From contig DASUFI010000150.1 of NCBI GenBank assembly GCA_036274635.1, positions 1 to 12,016 on the forward strand: a stretch of 12,016 nt of DNA, read 5' to 3'. This document shows, piece by piece, positions 1 through 7,300 of this stretch (positions are counted from its first letter, which is position 1; each line of letters begins with the position of its first letter). The notes under the pieces are model-generated. The model searched no databases. It was not told where the DNA came from and saw only the letters and a program-made list of their open reading frames with translations. A program made the translations under genes and the position numbers. Source of the DNA: DASUFI01 sp036274635 (lineage in GTDB: Bacteria; Planctomycetota; B15-G4).

Positions 1-64
1 CCGCCCGGGGCGCTGAGCCCGCCTTGGAACGCTCGTCGATCATGGGCACCCAACTTTCAGCCCT

Positions 65-1180
65 CTACACTAAACCCTGGGTCGAAGGCTGTCTCAGGCA
101 CGTTGGCATAGAGGGATCAGGCCCCGTATGACCCCCCCACCAGAGTCGCGCCGCCGACGAGTCCGAGCCGGAACAGCCTGCTGCCGGCACCGGGCTGCCA
201 GACGCGTTGGACAGCTTGACGCTGGCATCGACGGCAGGCTCGCCGGTCTCCAGACGCACCTCGACGTTCAGCGCTTTCGCGGGAAGGACAGTCCGATCCA
301 CGACGGTGGCGGGAGTCGTGAATTCGCTGCCGTCGACGCGTTGAACTTCCCAGCCGGGCCGCCAGATCCACAGGATGGAGACCAGATCGTCGGCCTCCGC
401 GGACCAATGGGAAGGCCCGCCTGCTTCGGATCGCATGAGCTGTTGCGTCCCGTTCCGCGATGCACCACTCCGCGTGGATGCGAGGCACTCTGCATCGCGC
501 GGCTCTCTCTCGGCGGCGGGAAGACTCGTCAAGTCGAACCGGACCATGCACCTGAACGCCACGGCCTCGACGGCGGGCAATCTTGCGGGAACCTCGCCTT
601 CGCGCATGGCTGGGCACGTCACGAGCAAATCGCCCAGGCCACCCGACACGTGAACGATCACGGTCCATCGGCCGGGGCCGGGCACTCCCACAAGAAAGCT
701 CTCGTCCCAGGTGTCATCCATGCGCGTCGCCGGATAGAGGCTCGCCACTCCATCGGGCACGGCACCATCCGCAGGCCCAAGCATGTCGATCCAGCAATTC
801 AGCGGTCGCACGGCGTCGTGGAAGTTCGGGCCGAGATCAGGCGGCAGGCGTCCGGCAACGACGTAGCCAGAGTCGTCCCAGAGAAACGCATCGCCAGTGC
901 CTCGCCGAGCCCAGCGCGCGCGTGACCCTCCGAGCAGCAGGAGGCGGTCGATCTCCTTCGCGCGCGGGGACTCGATCGTGAACGATCCATCCACGATCGC
1001 ATCCGTGCCGCCGAGGAGCTCGCTGCCGGCAAAGTAGTTGATGTGCGTGAGTTCGGGTTCCCACAGCTTCGCGATCGACGCGGGAAGGTGCACCGTCAGC
1101 ACCGCCGACGCCTCGCGGTCTTGCGCCTGGCACAGTGGGTGCAGCAGAGAGAGCACGAGCGTGAGTACGCCTATCTTCAT
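65..1180 (-). CDS. Exported hypothetical protein, C-terminal domain apparently cut short
   Basis: I do not recognise this 371-residue protein as a named family. Residues 1-20 form a signal peptide: MK, a hydrophobic core (GVLTLVLSLL) and a likely signal peptidase I cut after CQA, before QD. It is therefore probably exported. The middle is a mixed beta-rich region with several Trp and acidic residues. Residues 303-325 (VEVRLETGEPAVDASVKL) look like the first strands of a carboxypeptidase-regulatory or Cna-B-type beta-sandwich, which normally runs for about 80 residues. Here it gives way to a Gly/Ser/Pro-rich tail and a TAG stop, so the domain looks truncated or frameshifted. The frame stays open upstream to an ATG at 1375, but that would place 65 hydrophilic residues before the signal peptide. 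I therefore chose ATG 1180. The ribosome site is poor: GAGAGG lies 20 nt upstream. G+C looks lower than in the neighbouring operon. Function unknown. Confidence 0.6.
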   Translation of the reverse strand: MKIGVLTLVLSLLHPLCQAQDREASAVLTVHLPASIAKLWEPELTHINYFAGSELLGGTDAIVDGSFTIESPRAKEIDRLLLLGGSRARWARRGTGDAFLWDDSGYVVAGRLPPDLGPNFHDAVRPLNCWIDMLGPADGAVPDGVASLYPATRMDDTWDESFLVGVPGPGRWTVIVHVSGGLGDLLVTCPAMREGEVPARLPAVEAVAFRCMVRFDLTSLPAAEREPRDAECLASTRSGASRNGTQQLMRSEAGGPSHWSAEADDLVSILWIWRPGWEVQRVDGSEFTTPATVVDRTVLPAKALNVEVRLETGEPAVDASVKLSNASGSPVPAAGCSGSDSSAARLWWGGHTGPDPSMPTCLRQPSTQGLV

Positions 1181-1398
1181 TCGCACGGTGAACCGAGTGA
1201 CCTCTCGAATGTTCTGCCAGCTGTCGGTGGGCACAGCACCGCTGTCCACGGCTCGGCCCGTGCCAGCGCTCTGCTTGGGTTCGACGGACCTGCCGTGGCT
1301 GGTTTCATGGGCCTCTGTGTCCTCGTACGACTCCTCGCACGAGTCCATGCGCCATCGGGCGAGATTGGCGGCCACGCCACGCCCGAGAATTCAGACTC
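1181..1398. other. Gap between the hydro-lyase gene and the exported-protein gene
   Basis: This 218-nt gap separates the last operon gene from the exported-protein gene. The minus strand has an open frame through most of it, in frame with the downstream gene, but the peptide is hydrophilic and unlike anything I recognise. It may be leader sequence or, less likely, an N-terminal extension. I see no stem followed by a T tract after the hydro-lyase stop, so no intrinsic terminator can be named. Two near-identical 12-mers sit in tandem at 1322-1345. I cannot identify a convincing promoter. Confidence 0.4.
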
Positions 1399-3396
1399 TC
1401 AGCCGATCGCCCCGACCGTCGCACTGAACATCCCCGGCCGATAGCTCACGATCCTTCCCTCGATCGCCGACGCCGCCACCGTCAGCGGGCTCGCCAGCCA
1501 CAGCTTCCCCGGCCCGCTGCGCCCCTGGAAGTTGCGGTTGATGGCCGACACTGTGACCTGGTCCGGCCGCTCGCTGACGCCCGGCCCGCAACCGATGCAC
1601 GCGCCGCAACCCGGGTTGATGACCGTCGCCCCCACGCGCTCGAACACCTTGTCCCAGCCCTTCGAGCGCGCGACCTTCGCCGTCGCCTCGCTGCCGTACT
1701 GGATGTAGAGCTTCACGCCGTCGGCCACGCGGCGACCGGCGTCCGCGGCGTCCTGCAGCACGCGCGCGTACATCGCGAAGTCGTCCACCTTGCCGGCGGT
1801 GCAGCTGCCGGCGTAGGCGATGTCGATGCGCACGTTGCCGATGTCCGCGACAAGAGCGCCGTTGGTCGGGTCGGACGGGATGCCGCGGTCGGGGTCGCCG
1901 GGGTGAGCCACCATCGGGCGGATGGTGGACAGGTCGATCACGTGCATGCCGCCGTCGTAGACCGCGCCCGGATCCGGCCCCACGAGCTTGCTGCGCAGCG
2001 CCGCCTTGTCCGCGCCCGGCCGCGCCGCCGCGATCCACTCGATCAGCGCCTCGTCCCCCTCGCACAAGCCCGTCTTCGCGGTGCACTCGGTGGCCATGTT
2101 GGCCAGCGTGGCGCGCTCATCGAGCGAGAGCGTCGCCAGCCCCGGCCCGCCGAACTCCATGACGCGGTCGAGGGTCAGTTCCTCGCGCGCGTGGTGCGCG
2201 AGGATCCAGAGGATGACGTCCTTCGCCGTGCACTCCGGCGCGAGCCGCCCGCGCAGCTCGAAGCGGATGCTCTGGGGCACGAGCACGAAGGTGGAGCCGG
2301 AGGCGATGAGCGCGGCGTACTCGGTGGCGCCGACGCCCCACGCGAGGGCGTCGTTGCCGCCGCCCATGCAGGTGTGGCTGTCCGTGGCCTGGATGAAGTC
2401 GCCCGGGTCGATGAAGTCGCGCCGCGCGACCTCGTGGCAGATGCCGGGCGAGATGCCATTGCGGCTCTGGTAGTCGCGCACGCCGGTGTGCTGCATGAAC
2501 TCCGTCTGCAGGCGGCGCAGCGTGCCGATCTTGCCGGCGAAGGGCGCCATGCGCGCCACGCCGTCGGCGTAGAGCAGGTGGTCCTCGAACACCGCCAGCT
2601 TGTCGGGCTGCACGACGCGGTAGTCCGCGCCGAACTCCTGCTGCAGGAAGTGGTGCACCTGCGCCGTGGTGAACTCGTGGCTGTAGCCGCCGTCCACCTT
2701 GCACATGGCCACGTCGCCGGGCTTCACCGGGCCGGGGCCGCCGACGAGGTGCGCGCCCAGGATCTTCTCGGCGATGGTCATGGGCCGCGGCGCCGTCTGC
2801 GGGCGCGGCACGCTCACCTTGCCATCCAGCAGCGCCTTGCTGAACGGGAACAGCCCGCCCATCTCGAGGATGAGGCGCGTCACCGGGTCGTAGCGGCGCG
2901 TGAACTCCTCCAGCGGCAGCTCCTCGCCGCGCTGCAGGCGGACGAGCTGGGCGTGGTCGCCCATGAGCTGGCCGAGGTTGATGTTGTTGCGCTCATGGAT
3001 CGGCGCGAAGGAGGCCGCGATGGCGAGGCGGATGCCGCACCACTTCTCGGCCTGCGGCGCCGTCTCGCGCGAGGAGCCGGTGCCCTTGCGGTGGCCGCTG
3101 ACGATGACCTCGAAGCCGCCGTCCATGAGCGCGCGCTCGCCGAACACGCGCTTGCCGTCCTTCATGAGGCCGGCGTAGGCGTTGAGCGCGATGTCCTCGG
3201 GGCGGTGGTTGAAGCACACCCACGCGGGGGTCATCACGTCGGTGTTGATGTCGTCGAGCAGGTCCTCGACGCGCAGGTCCTCCATGCGCAGGTCCAGCTC
3301 GCCGCGCAGCTGGCGGCCGATCAGGTCCAGGTCCCTGGTGAGGAACAGGACCCGCTTGCCGGGCGTGAGGCGGATCTTCCGCGGAGGCGCGGACAT
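1399..3396 (-). CDS. Aconitase-superfamily hydro-lyase, swivel domain first
   Basis: This 665-residue protein is a [4Fe-4S] dehydratase of the aconitase / isopropylmalate isomerase superfamily, which isomerises a hydroxy-di- or tricarboxylate by dehydration and rehydration. The LeuD-like swivel comes first (about 40-195), with DDINTDVMTP at 48-57 and the substrate-binding GTGSSRE loop at 105-111. The LeuC-like catalytic part (about 205-660) follows, with DSHT at 339-342, the first cluster cysteine C532 in AGSCTAG, C597 and C600 in GCGACIGC, and the NRNFQGR signature at 620-626. AcnA, by contrast, has its swivel last. AcnB has it early but behind a HEAT-like domain that is absent here. The length is about LeuC plus LeuD. 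It is the last gene of the operon, 16 nt after the thiolase stop, with no clear Shine-Dalgarno, so translation may be coupled. Aconitate, methylaconitate, homoaconitate or another substrate cannot be chosen from sequence alone. The cysteine C603, three residues after C600, is extra. Confidence 0.88.
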   Translation of the reverse strand: MSAPPRKIRLTPGKRVLFLTRDLDLIGRQLRGELDLRMEDLRVEDLLDDINTDVMTPAWVCFNHRPEDIALNAYAGLMKDGKRVFGERALMDGGFEVIVSGHRKGTGSSRETAPQAEKWCGIRLAIAASFAPIHERNNINLGQLMGDHAQLVRLQRGEELPLEEFTRRYDPVTRLILEMGGLFPFSKALLDGKVSVPRPQTAPRPMTIAEKILGAHLVGGPGPVKPGDVAMCKVDGGYSHEFTTAQVHHFLQQEFGADYRVVQPDKLAVFEDHLLYADGVARMAPFAGKIGTLRRLQTEFMQHTGVRDYQSRNGISPGICHEVARRDFIDPGDFIQATDSHTCMGGGNDALAWGVGATEYAALIASGSTFVLVPQSIRFELRGRLAPECTAKDVILWILAHHAREELTLDRVMEFGGPGLATLSLDERATLANMATECTAKTGLCEGDEALIEWIAAARPGADKAALRSKLVGPDPGAVYDGGMHVIDLSTIRPMVAHPGDPDRGIPSDPTNGALVADIGNVRIDIAYAGSCTAGKVDDFAMYARVLQDAADAGRRVADGVKLYIQYGSEATAKVARSKGWDKVFERVGATVINPGCGACIGCGPGVSERPDQVTVSAINRNFQGRSGPGKLWLASPLTVAASAIEGRIVSYRPGMFSATVGAIG

Positions 3397-3412
3397 GGCG
3401 GCCAGCCCGGCG

Positions 3413-4618
3413 TCAGGCCCGCTCGATGAGCATGGCGATGCCCTGCCCGCCGCCGATGCAGGCGGACGCCATGCCGTAGCGCTTGCCAGCGCGCTCGAGC
3501 TGGTGCATGAGCGTGAGCAGCAGGCGCGTGCCCGTGGCCCCGAGCGGGTGCCCCAGGGCGATGGCGCCGCCGTTCACGTTGACCTTGTTGCGGTCGAGCT
3601 CGAGCTCCTTCTCCACCGCCAGATACTGCGCGGCGAAGGCCTCGTTGATCTCGTAGAAGTCCACCTGGTCGCGGTCGATGCCGGCCTTCTTGAGCGTGTT
3701 GCGGATGGCGGGCGCCGGGCCGATGCCCATCTCGCTGGGCTCCACGCCCACCGCATCCCACGCGACGATGCGCGCGCGCGGCTTCCAGCCGTTGGCGCGA
3801 GCCGTCTCGCCGGTGGTGACCACCAGCGCGGCGGCCGCGTCCACGATGCCGCTGGCGTTGCCGGCCGTGACCGTGCCGTCCTTGCCGAAGGCCGCGCGCA
3901 GCTTGGAGAGGCCCTCGACCGTGGTGTCGGGCTTGATGTGGTCGTCCGTGTCCACCACGCCCACGACCTTGTCGCCCTTCTTCAGCTCGATGGGCACGAT
4001 CTCCTCGCGGAACAGGCCGGCCTTCACGGCCTTGGCGCCCAGCATGTGGCTGCGGTACGCGAACTCGTCCTGCGCCTGGCGGGTGATGCCGTAGCGGTTG
4101 CCCAGCTTCTCGGCCGTCTGCGCCATGAAGAGCTGGCAGCCGGTGTCGAAGAGGCTGCCCATGAGCATGTCCTGCAGCTCCCACTTCTGGCCGAAGCGGT
4201 AGCCGGCGCGCGCGTTCCACAGCACGTGAGGCGCCTGGCTCATGTTCTCGGTGCCGCCAGCCAGCACGGTCTTCGCCTCGCCGGCCATGAGCAGGTGCGA
4301 GGCCGAGATGACCGACTGGATGCCGCTGCCGCACAGCCGGTTCACCGTGAGCGCCGGCGTCGCGATGGGCAGGCCGGCCTTCAGGCCGATGTGCCGCGCG
4401 CCGTAGAGCGCGTCCTGGCTGGTGTACAGCACCATGCCGAAGACGGCGTGGTCCACCTGCTCGGGCTTCACGCCGCTGCGCTCGAGCGCGGCCTTGCCGG
4501 CGATCGCGCCCAGCTCGAGCGCGGTGCGGTCCGCCAGCTTGCCGTAGCCGGGCGTGCCCACGTACTCGGCCATGGCCGTGCGGGCGCCGGAGAGGATGAC
4601 GAGGTCGTTCTTGCTCAT
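3413..4618 (-). CDS. 3-ketoacyl-CoA thiolase (acetyl-CoA acyltransferase), ACAA2-like
   Basis: This cytosolic 401-residue thiolase cleaves 3-ketoacyl-CoA with CoA to give acetyl-CoA and a shortened acyl-CoA, or condenses two acetyl-CoA in reverse. All catalytic elements are present: nucleophile C96 in NRLCGSG, NEAFA at 325-329, H357 in GGAIALGHPLG and C387 in ACIGGGQG. The full length matches the family. Segments such as DALYGARHIGL and TPALTVNRLCGSG resemble, from memory, the mitochondrial ACAA2 thiolase more than AtoB. Broad short- to medium-chain use is therefore plausible, but acetoacetyl-CoA thiolase activity is not excluded. The start is supported by AGGA at 4626-4629, 7 nt upstream. 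It sits 36 nt after the enoyl-CoA hydratase gene and 16 nt before the hydro-lyase gene, in one operon that also holds the dehydrogenase for the preceding step. Confidence 0.93.
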   Translation of the reverse strand: MSKNDLVILSGARTAMAEYVGTPGYGKLADRTALELGAIAGKAALERSGVKPEQVDHAVFGMVLYTSQDALYGARHIGLKAGLPIATPALTVNRLCGSGIQSVISASHLLMAGEAKTVLAGGTENMSQAPHVLWNARAGYRFGQKWELQDMLMGSLFDTGCQLFMAQTAEKLGNRYGITRQAQDEFAYRSHMLGAKAVKAGLFREEIVPIELKKGDKVVGVVDTDDHIKPDTTVEGLSKLRAAFGKDGTVTAGNASGIVDAAAALVVTTGETARANGWKPRARIVAWDAVGVEPSEMGIGPAPAIRNTLKKAGIDRDQVDFYEINEAFAAQYLAVEKELELDRNKVNVNGGAIALGHPLGATGTRLLLTLMHQLERAGKRYGMASACIGGGQGIAMLIERA

Positions 4619-4625
4619 GGTGCGA

Positions 4626-4629
4626 TCCT
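4626..4629 (-). promoter_or_regulatory. Ribosome binding site of the thiolase gene
   Basis: AGGA on the minus strand, 7 nt before ATG 4618. It supports that start and independent initiation inside the operon. A GCGCGC-GGGGG-GCGCGC stem (4633-4649) lies just upstream in the same 36-nt gap. It has no T tract and may only affect mRNA folding. Confidence 0.6.
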
Positions 4630-4654
4630 GATGCGCGCGGGGGGCGCGCGGTGT

Positions 4655-5437
<783 letters not shown>

Positions 5438-5443
5438 GGCGCC

Positions 5444-6280
5444 CTACTCCTTCCGCCGCCGGCGGCCGCCGCCGCGGCGGTGGCGCGAGCGGCTGCCGCC
5501 CGTCTTGCCGGCGCCGTGCGAGCCGCCCTCGGCCGGCTTCTTGCCGCCCGACTCCGGCTCGTCCTCACCCGCGTCGCTGGGGGGCGCGGCCTCGGGCTCG
5601 TCCTGGTCGGCGGGCAGCTCCGCGGAGGGCTCCTCGCCGGTGTCGTCATCGTCCTCGGGCTCGTCGTCACCCGCGTGCAGACCGTCCTCGTCGTCGTCCT
5701 CGTCCTGAGGGGCCTGGCTGCGTGGCGGCGGCGGCGCCTGCTGCGGCGCGGGCGCCGGGCCCGCCGCGGGGTCCTCGGCGTCGAACTCGATGCCCTCGAG
5801 CACGATGCGGTTGATGAAGACCGGGTCGCGCGGCGTGCTGGCTTCCTTCCAGCGGTTCTCGTTCACCGGCACCGCGGCGATCTTGTCCACGGTGGCCAGG
5901 CCATCCACCACCTTGGCGAAGGCGGTGTAGCGGTGGTCGAGGTAGCGCGCGTCGCCCGCCACGATGAAGAACTGGCTGCCGGCGCTGTGCGGGTCGTTGC
6001 CGCGCGCCATGCTCACGGTGCCCTTGACGTGCGGCGTGTCGTTGAACTCCGCGCGCAGCGTGAAGCCCGGGCCGCCGGTGCCGTCGCCCTTGGGGCAGCC
6101 GCCCTGGATGATGAAGCCCTTCAGGATGCGGTGGAAGGTGAGCCCGTCGTAGAAGCCCTGGCGCGCGAGCTTCACGAAGTGCTCGCAGGTGCGCGGCGCC
6201 AGCTCGTCCAGGAACTCGAGGGTGATGTCCCCCATCGAGGTCTTGAGGATGGCTCGGCTCTCCGGGGAAAAGGTGGTCAT
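5444..6280 (-). CDS. Cytosolic cyclophilin-type peptidyl-prolyl isomerase with a charged C-terminal tail
   Basis: This 278-residue cyclophilin has no signal peptide, so it should act in the cytosol as a prolyl isomerase in protein folding. The catalytic domain covers about residues 10-165: FHRILKGFIIQGG at 49-61 with catalytic R51, and SAGSQFFI at 99-106. Y113 replaces the tryptophan (W121 of human CypA) linked to cyclosporin binding, a common bacterial change. Residues 168-278 are a disordered-looking extension: Pro/Ala-rich first, then strongly acidic (runs of D and E at 193-241), then a Gly-rich basic end (SRSRHRRGGGRRRRKE). Typical bacterial cyclophilins stop near 165 residues. It lies 6 nt after the lipoprotein cyclophilin and 6 nt before the enoyl-CoA hydratase. 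GGACGG lies 10 nt before ATG and AGGAG overlaps the preceding stop at only 3 nt, so coupling is likely. The basic end might bind RNA or the ribosome; that is inference. Confidence 0.9.
   Translation of the reverse strand: MTTFSPESRAILKTSMGDITLEFLDELAPRTCEHFVKLARQGFYDGLTFHRILKGFIIQGGCPKGDGTGGPGFTLRAEFNDTPHVKGTVSMARGNDPHSAGSQFFIVAGDARYLDHRYTAFAKVVDGLATVDKIAAVPVNENRWKEASTPRDPVFINRIVLEGIEFDAEDPAAGPAPAPQQAPPPPRSQAPQDEDDDEDGLHAGDDEPEDDDDTGEEPSAELPADQDEPEAAPPSDAGEDEPESGGKKPAEGGSHGAGKTGGSRSRHRRGGGRRRRKE
5447..5452 (-). promoter_or_regulatory. Ribosome binding site of the enoyl-CoA hydratase, inside the cyclophilin's last codons
   Basis: AAGGAG on the minus strand is both the last two sense codons (Lys-Glu) of the upstream cyclophilin and a near-perfect Shine-Dalgarno 9 nt before ATG 5437. 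Ribosomes finishing the cyclophilin are placed directly on the hydratase start, which suggests translational coupling. Confidence 0.75.
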
Positions 6281-6286
6281 GGGCTC

Positions 6287-7300
6287 CTAGCCGTCCTGCT
6301 TGACGTCGGCCGGCGTGCGGGCGCGAATCGTGACCTTCACGATCTGCACCGGACTCACCGGCTTGCTCACCTCGGGGCTGCCGGGCCGCGCGGTGGCCGG
6401 CGCGGTGGCGATCTTGTCCAGCACGTCATAGCCCCGCAGCAGCTCGCCGAACACGGTGTACTTGTTGTCCAGCGCCGGCGCGGCGGCGTGGCAGATGAAG
6501 AATTGGCTGCCCGCCGAGTTGGGGTCGCTGCTGCGTGCCATCGACAGCGTGCCACGGACGTGCGGCTTGCTGTTGAACTCGGCCTTGATCTTGTAGCCCG
6601 GGTCGCCCGTGCCCCACATGGCCTCCTTCGACAGGTCCTTGGTGAGCGGGTCGCCACCCTGGATCATGAAGCCAGCCAGCGTGCGGTGGAACCGGGTGCC
6701 GTCGTAGAACCCCTTGCGCGCGAGGTCCACGAAGTTCTTCACGTGGCCGGGCGCGACGTCCGGGAAGAAGCCGAGCACCATGGTGCCGGCGGTGGTCTCC
6801 ACCTCGGCCACGACGTTCAGGTCATACGGGTTCACGTGGATGTCCTTGCTGGCCGTCGCAGCGGCCGTGCCCGCAGCGGCCGCAGCGACCGCCGCCTTGT
6901 CCGCGGCGGCCTTGTCGGCCGCAGCCTTGTCGGCGGCAGCCTTGGCCGCGTCCGCGGCCGCCTTCTCTGCCGCCGCCTTGTCCGCCGCCGCCTGCTCGGC
7001 TTCCTGCGCCGCCTTGGCGGCCTCGGCCGCGGCCTGCTCGTTGGCCTTCGCGTCGGCCTCGGCCTGGGCGCGCAGGGCCGCGTCCGCGGCCGCCGCCTCG
7101 CGCTGGGCCTGCTGCGCCTTGGCGATCTCGCGCGCGGCGTTGGCGCGCGCCTCCATGGCGGCCTGCTGCTCGGCGGCCTTCTGCGCCGCCGCGTCCTGCG
7201 CCGTGGCCGCCGGGGCCGGTGCCGCCGAGGCCTTCGTCTCGTTGCTCGCGCAGCCGCCCAGCAGCAGCGCAACCCCCAGCAGGGTGATGCAGGTTCTCAT
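6287..7300 (-). CDS. Lipoprotein cyclophilin-type peptidyl-prolyl isomerase with an Ala-rich stalk
   Basis: This 337-residue protein is a predicted lipoprotein. A short basic start (MRT) and hydrophobic core lead to the lipobox LGGC, with C17 as the lipidated residue. The next residues are Ala-Ser, with no Asp at +2, so by the E. coli rule it would go to the outer membrane, facing the periplasm. Residues 22-150 are an Ala/Lys/Glu/Gln-rich helical stalk, TolA-like in composition, with KAAAD repeated three times at 120-134. The cyclophilin domain spans about 165-327: FHR at 204-206 with catalytic R206, FMIQGG at 211-216 and SAGSQFFI at 262-269. A276 sits at the cyclosporin-tryptophan position. 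The start chosen is ATG 7300. The frame continues upstream, but only as antisense-like sequence within the dehydrogenase gene, and the signal peptide begins here. The ATG overlaps the dehydrogenase stop as ATGA. GGGAGGG lies 12 nt upstream. Role: probable envelope protein folding. Confidence 0.9.
   Translation of the reverse strand: MRTCITLLGVALLLGGCASNETKASAAPAPAATAQDAAAQKAAEQQAAMEARANAAREIAKAQQAQREAAAADAALRAQAEADAKANEQAAAEAAKAAQEAEQAAADKAAAEKAAADAAKAAADKAAADKAAADKAAVAAAAAGTAAATASKDIHVNPYDLNVVAEVETTAGTMVLGFFPDVAPGHVKNFVDLARKGFYDGTRFHRTLAGFMIQGGDPLTKDLSKEAMWGTGDPGYKIKAEFNSKPHVRGTLSMARSSDPNSAGSQFFICHAAAPALDNKYTVFGELLRGYDVLDKIATAPATARPGSPEVSKPVSPVQIVKVTIRARTPADVKQDG
6899..6943 (-). repeat. Three 15-bp coding repeats (KAAAD)
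   Basis: Three head-to-tail 15-bp units encode KAAAD at residues 120-134 of the lipoprotein cyclophilin. They differ mainly at third positions. More degenerate Ala/Lys units extend on both sides. Such repeats commonly change in copy number, which would alter stalk length without breaking the frame. Confidence 0.75.

Noticed and set aside
128..925. Plus-strand open frame of 265 codons opposite the exported-protein gene
   Set aside because: The minus strand encodes a signal peptide and a balanced amino-acid composition; the plus-strand peptide is His/Arg-rich without motifs.
1903..3429. A 508-codon plus-strand open frame opposite the hydro-lyase gene
   Set aside because: The conserved aconitase motifs on the minus strand explain the DNA; the plus-strand peptide is low-complexity shadow sequence.
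4633..4649. GCGCGC stem with a five-base loop as an intrinsic terminator between hydratase and thiolase genes
   Set aside because: No T tract follows on the minus strand and the thiolase ribosome site comes right after; an internal operon terminator is unlikely.
6880..7240. Short repeated GCC/GCG units as a possible CRISPR or regulatory repeat array
   Set aside because: The units are in frame, degenerate at third codon positions and encode the Ala-rich stalk; there are no spacers.
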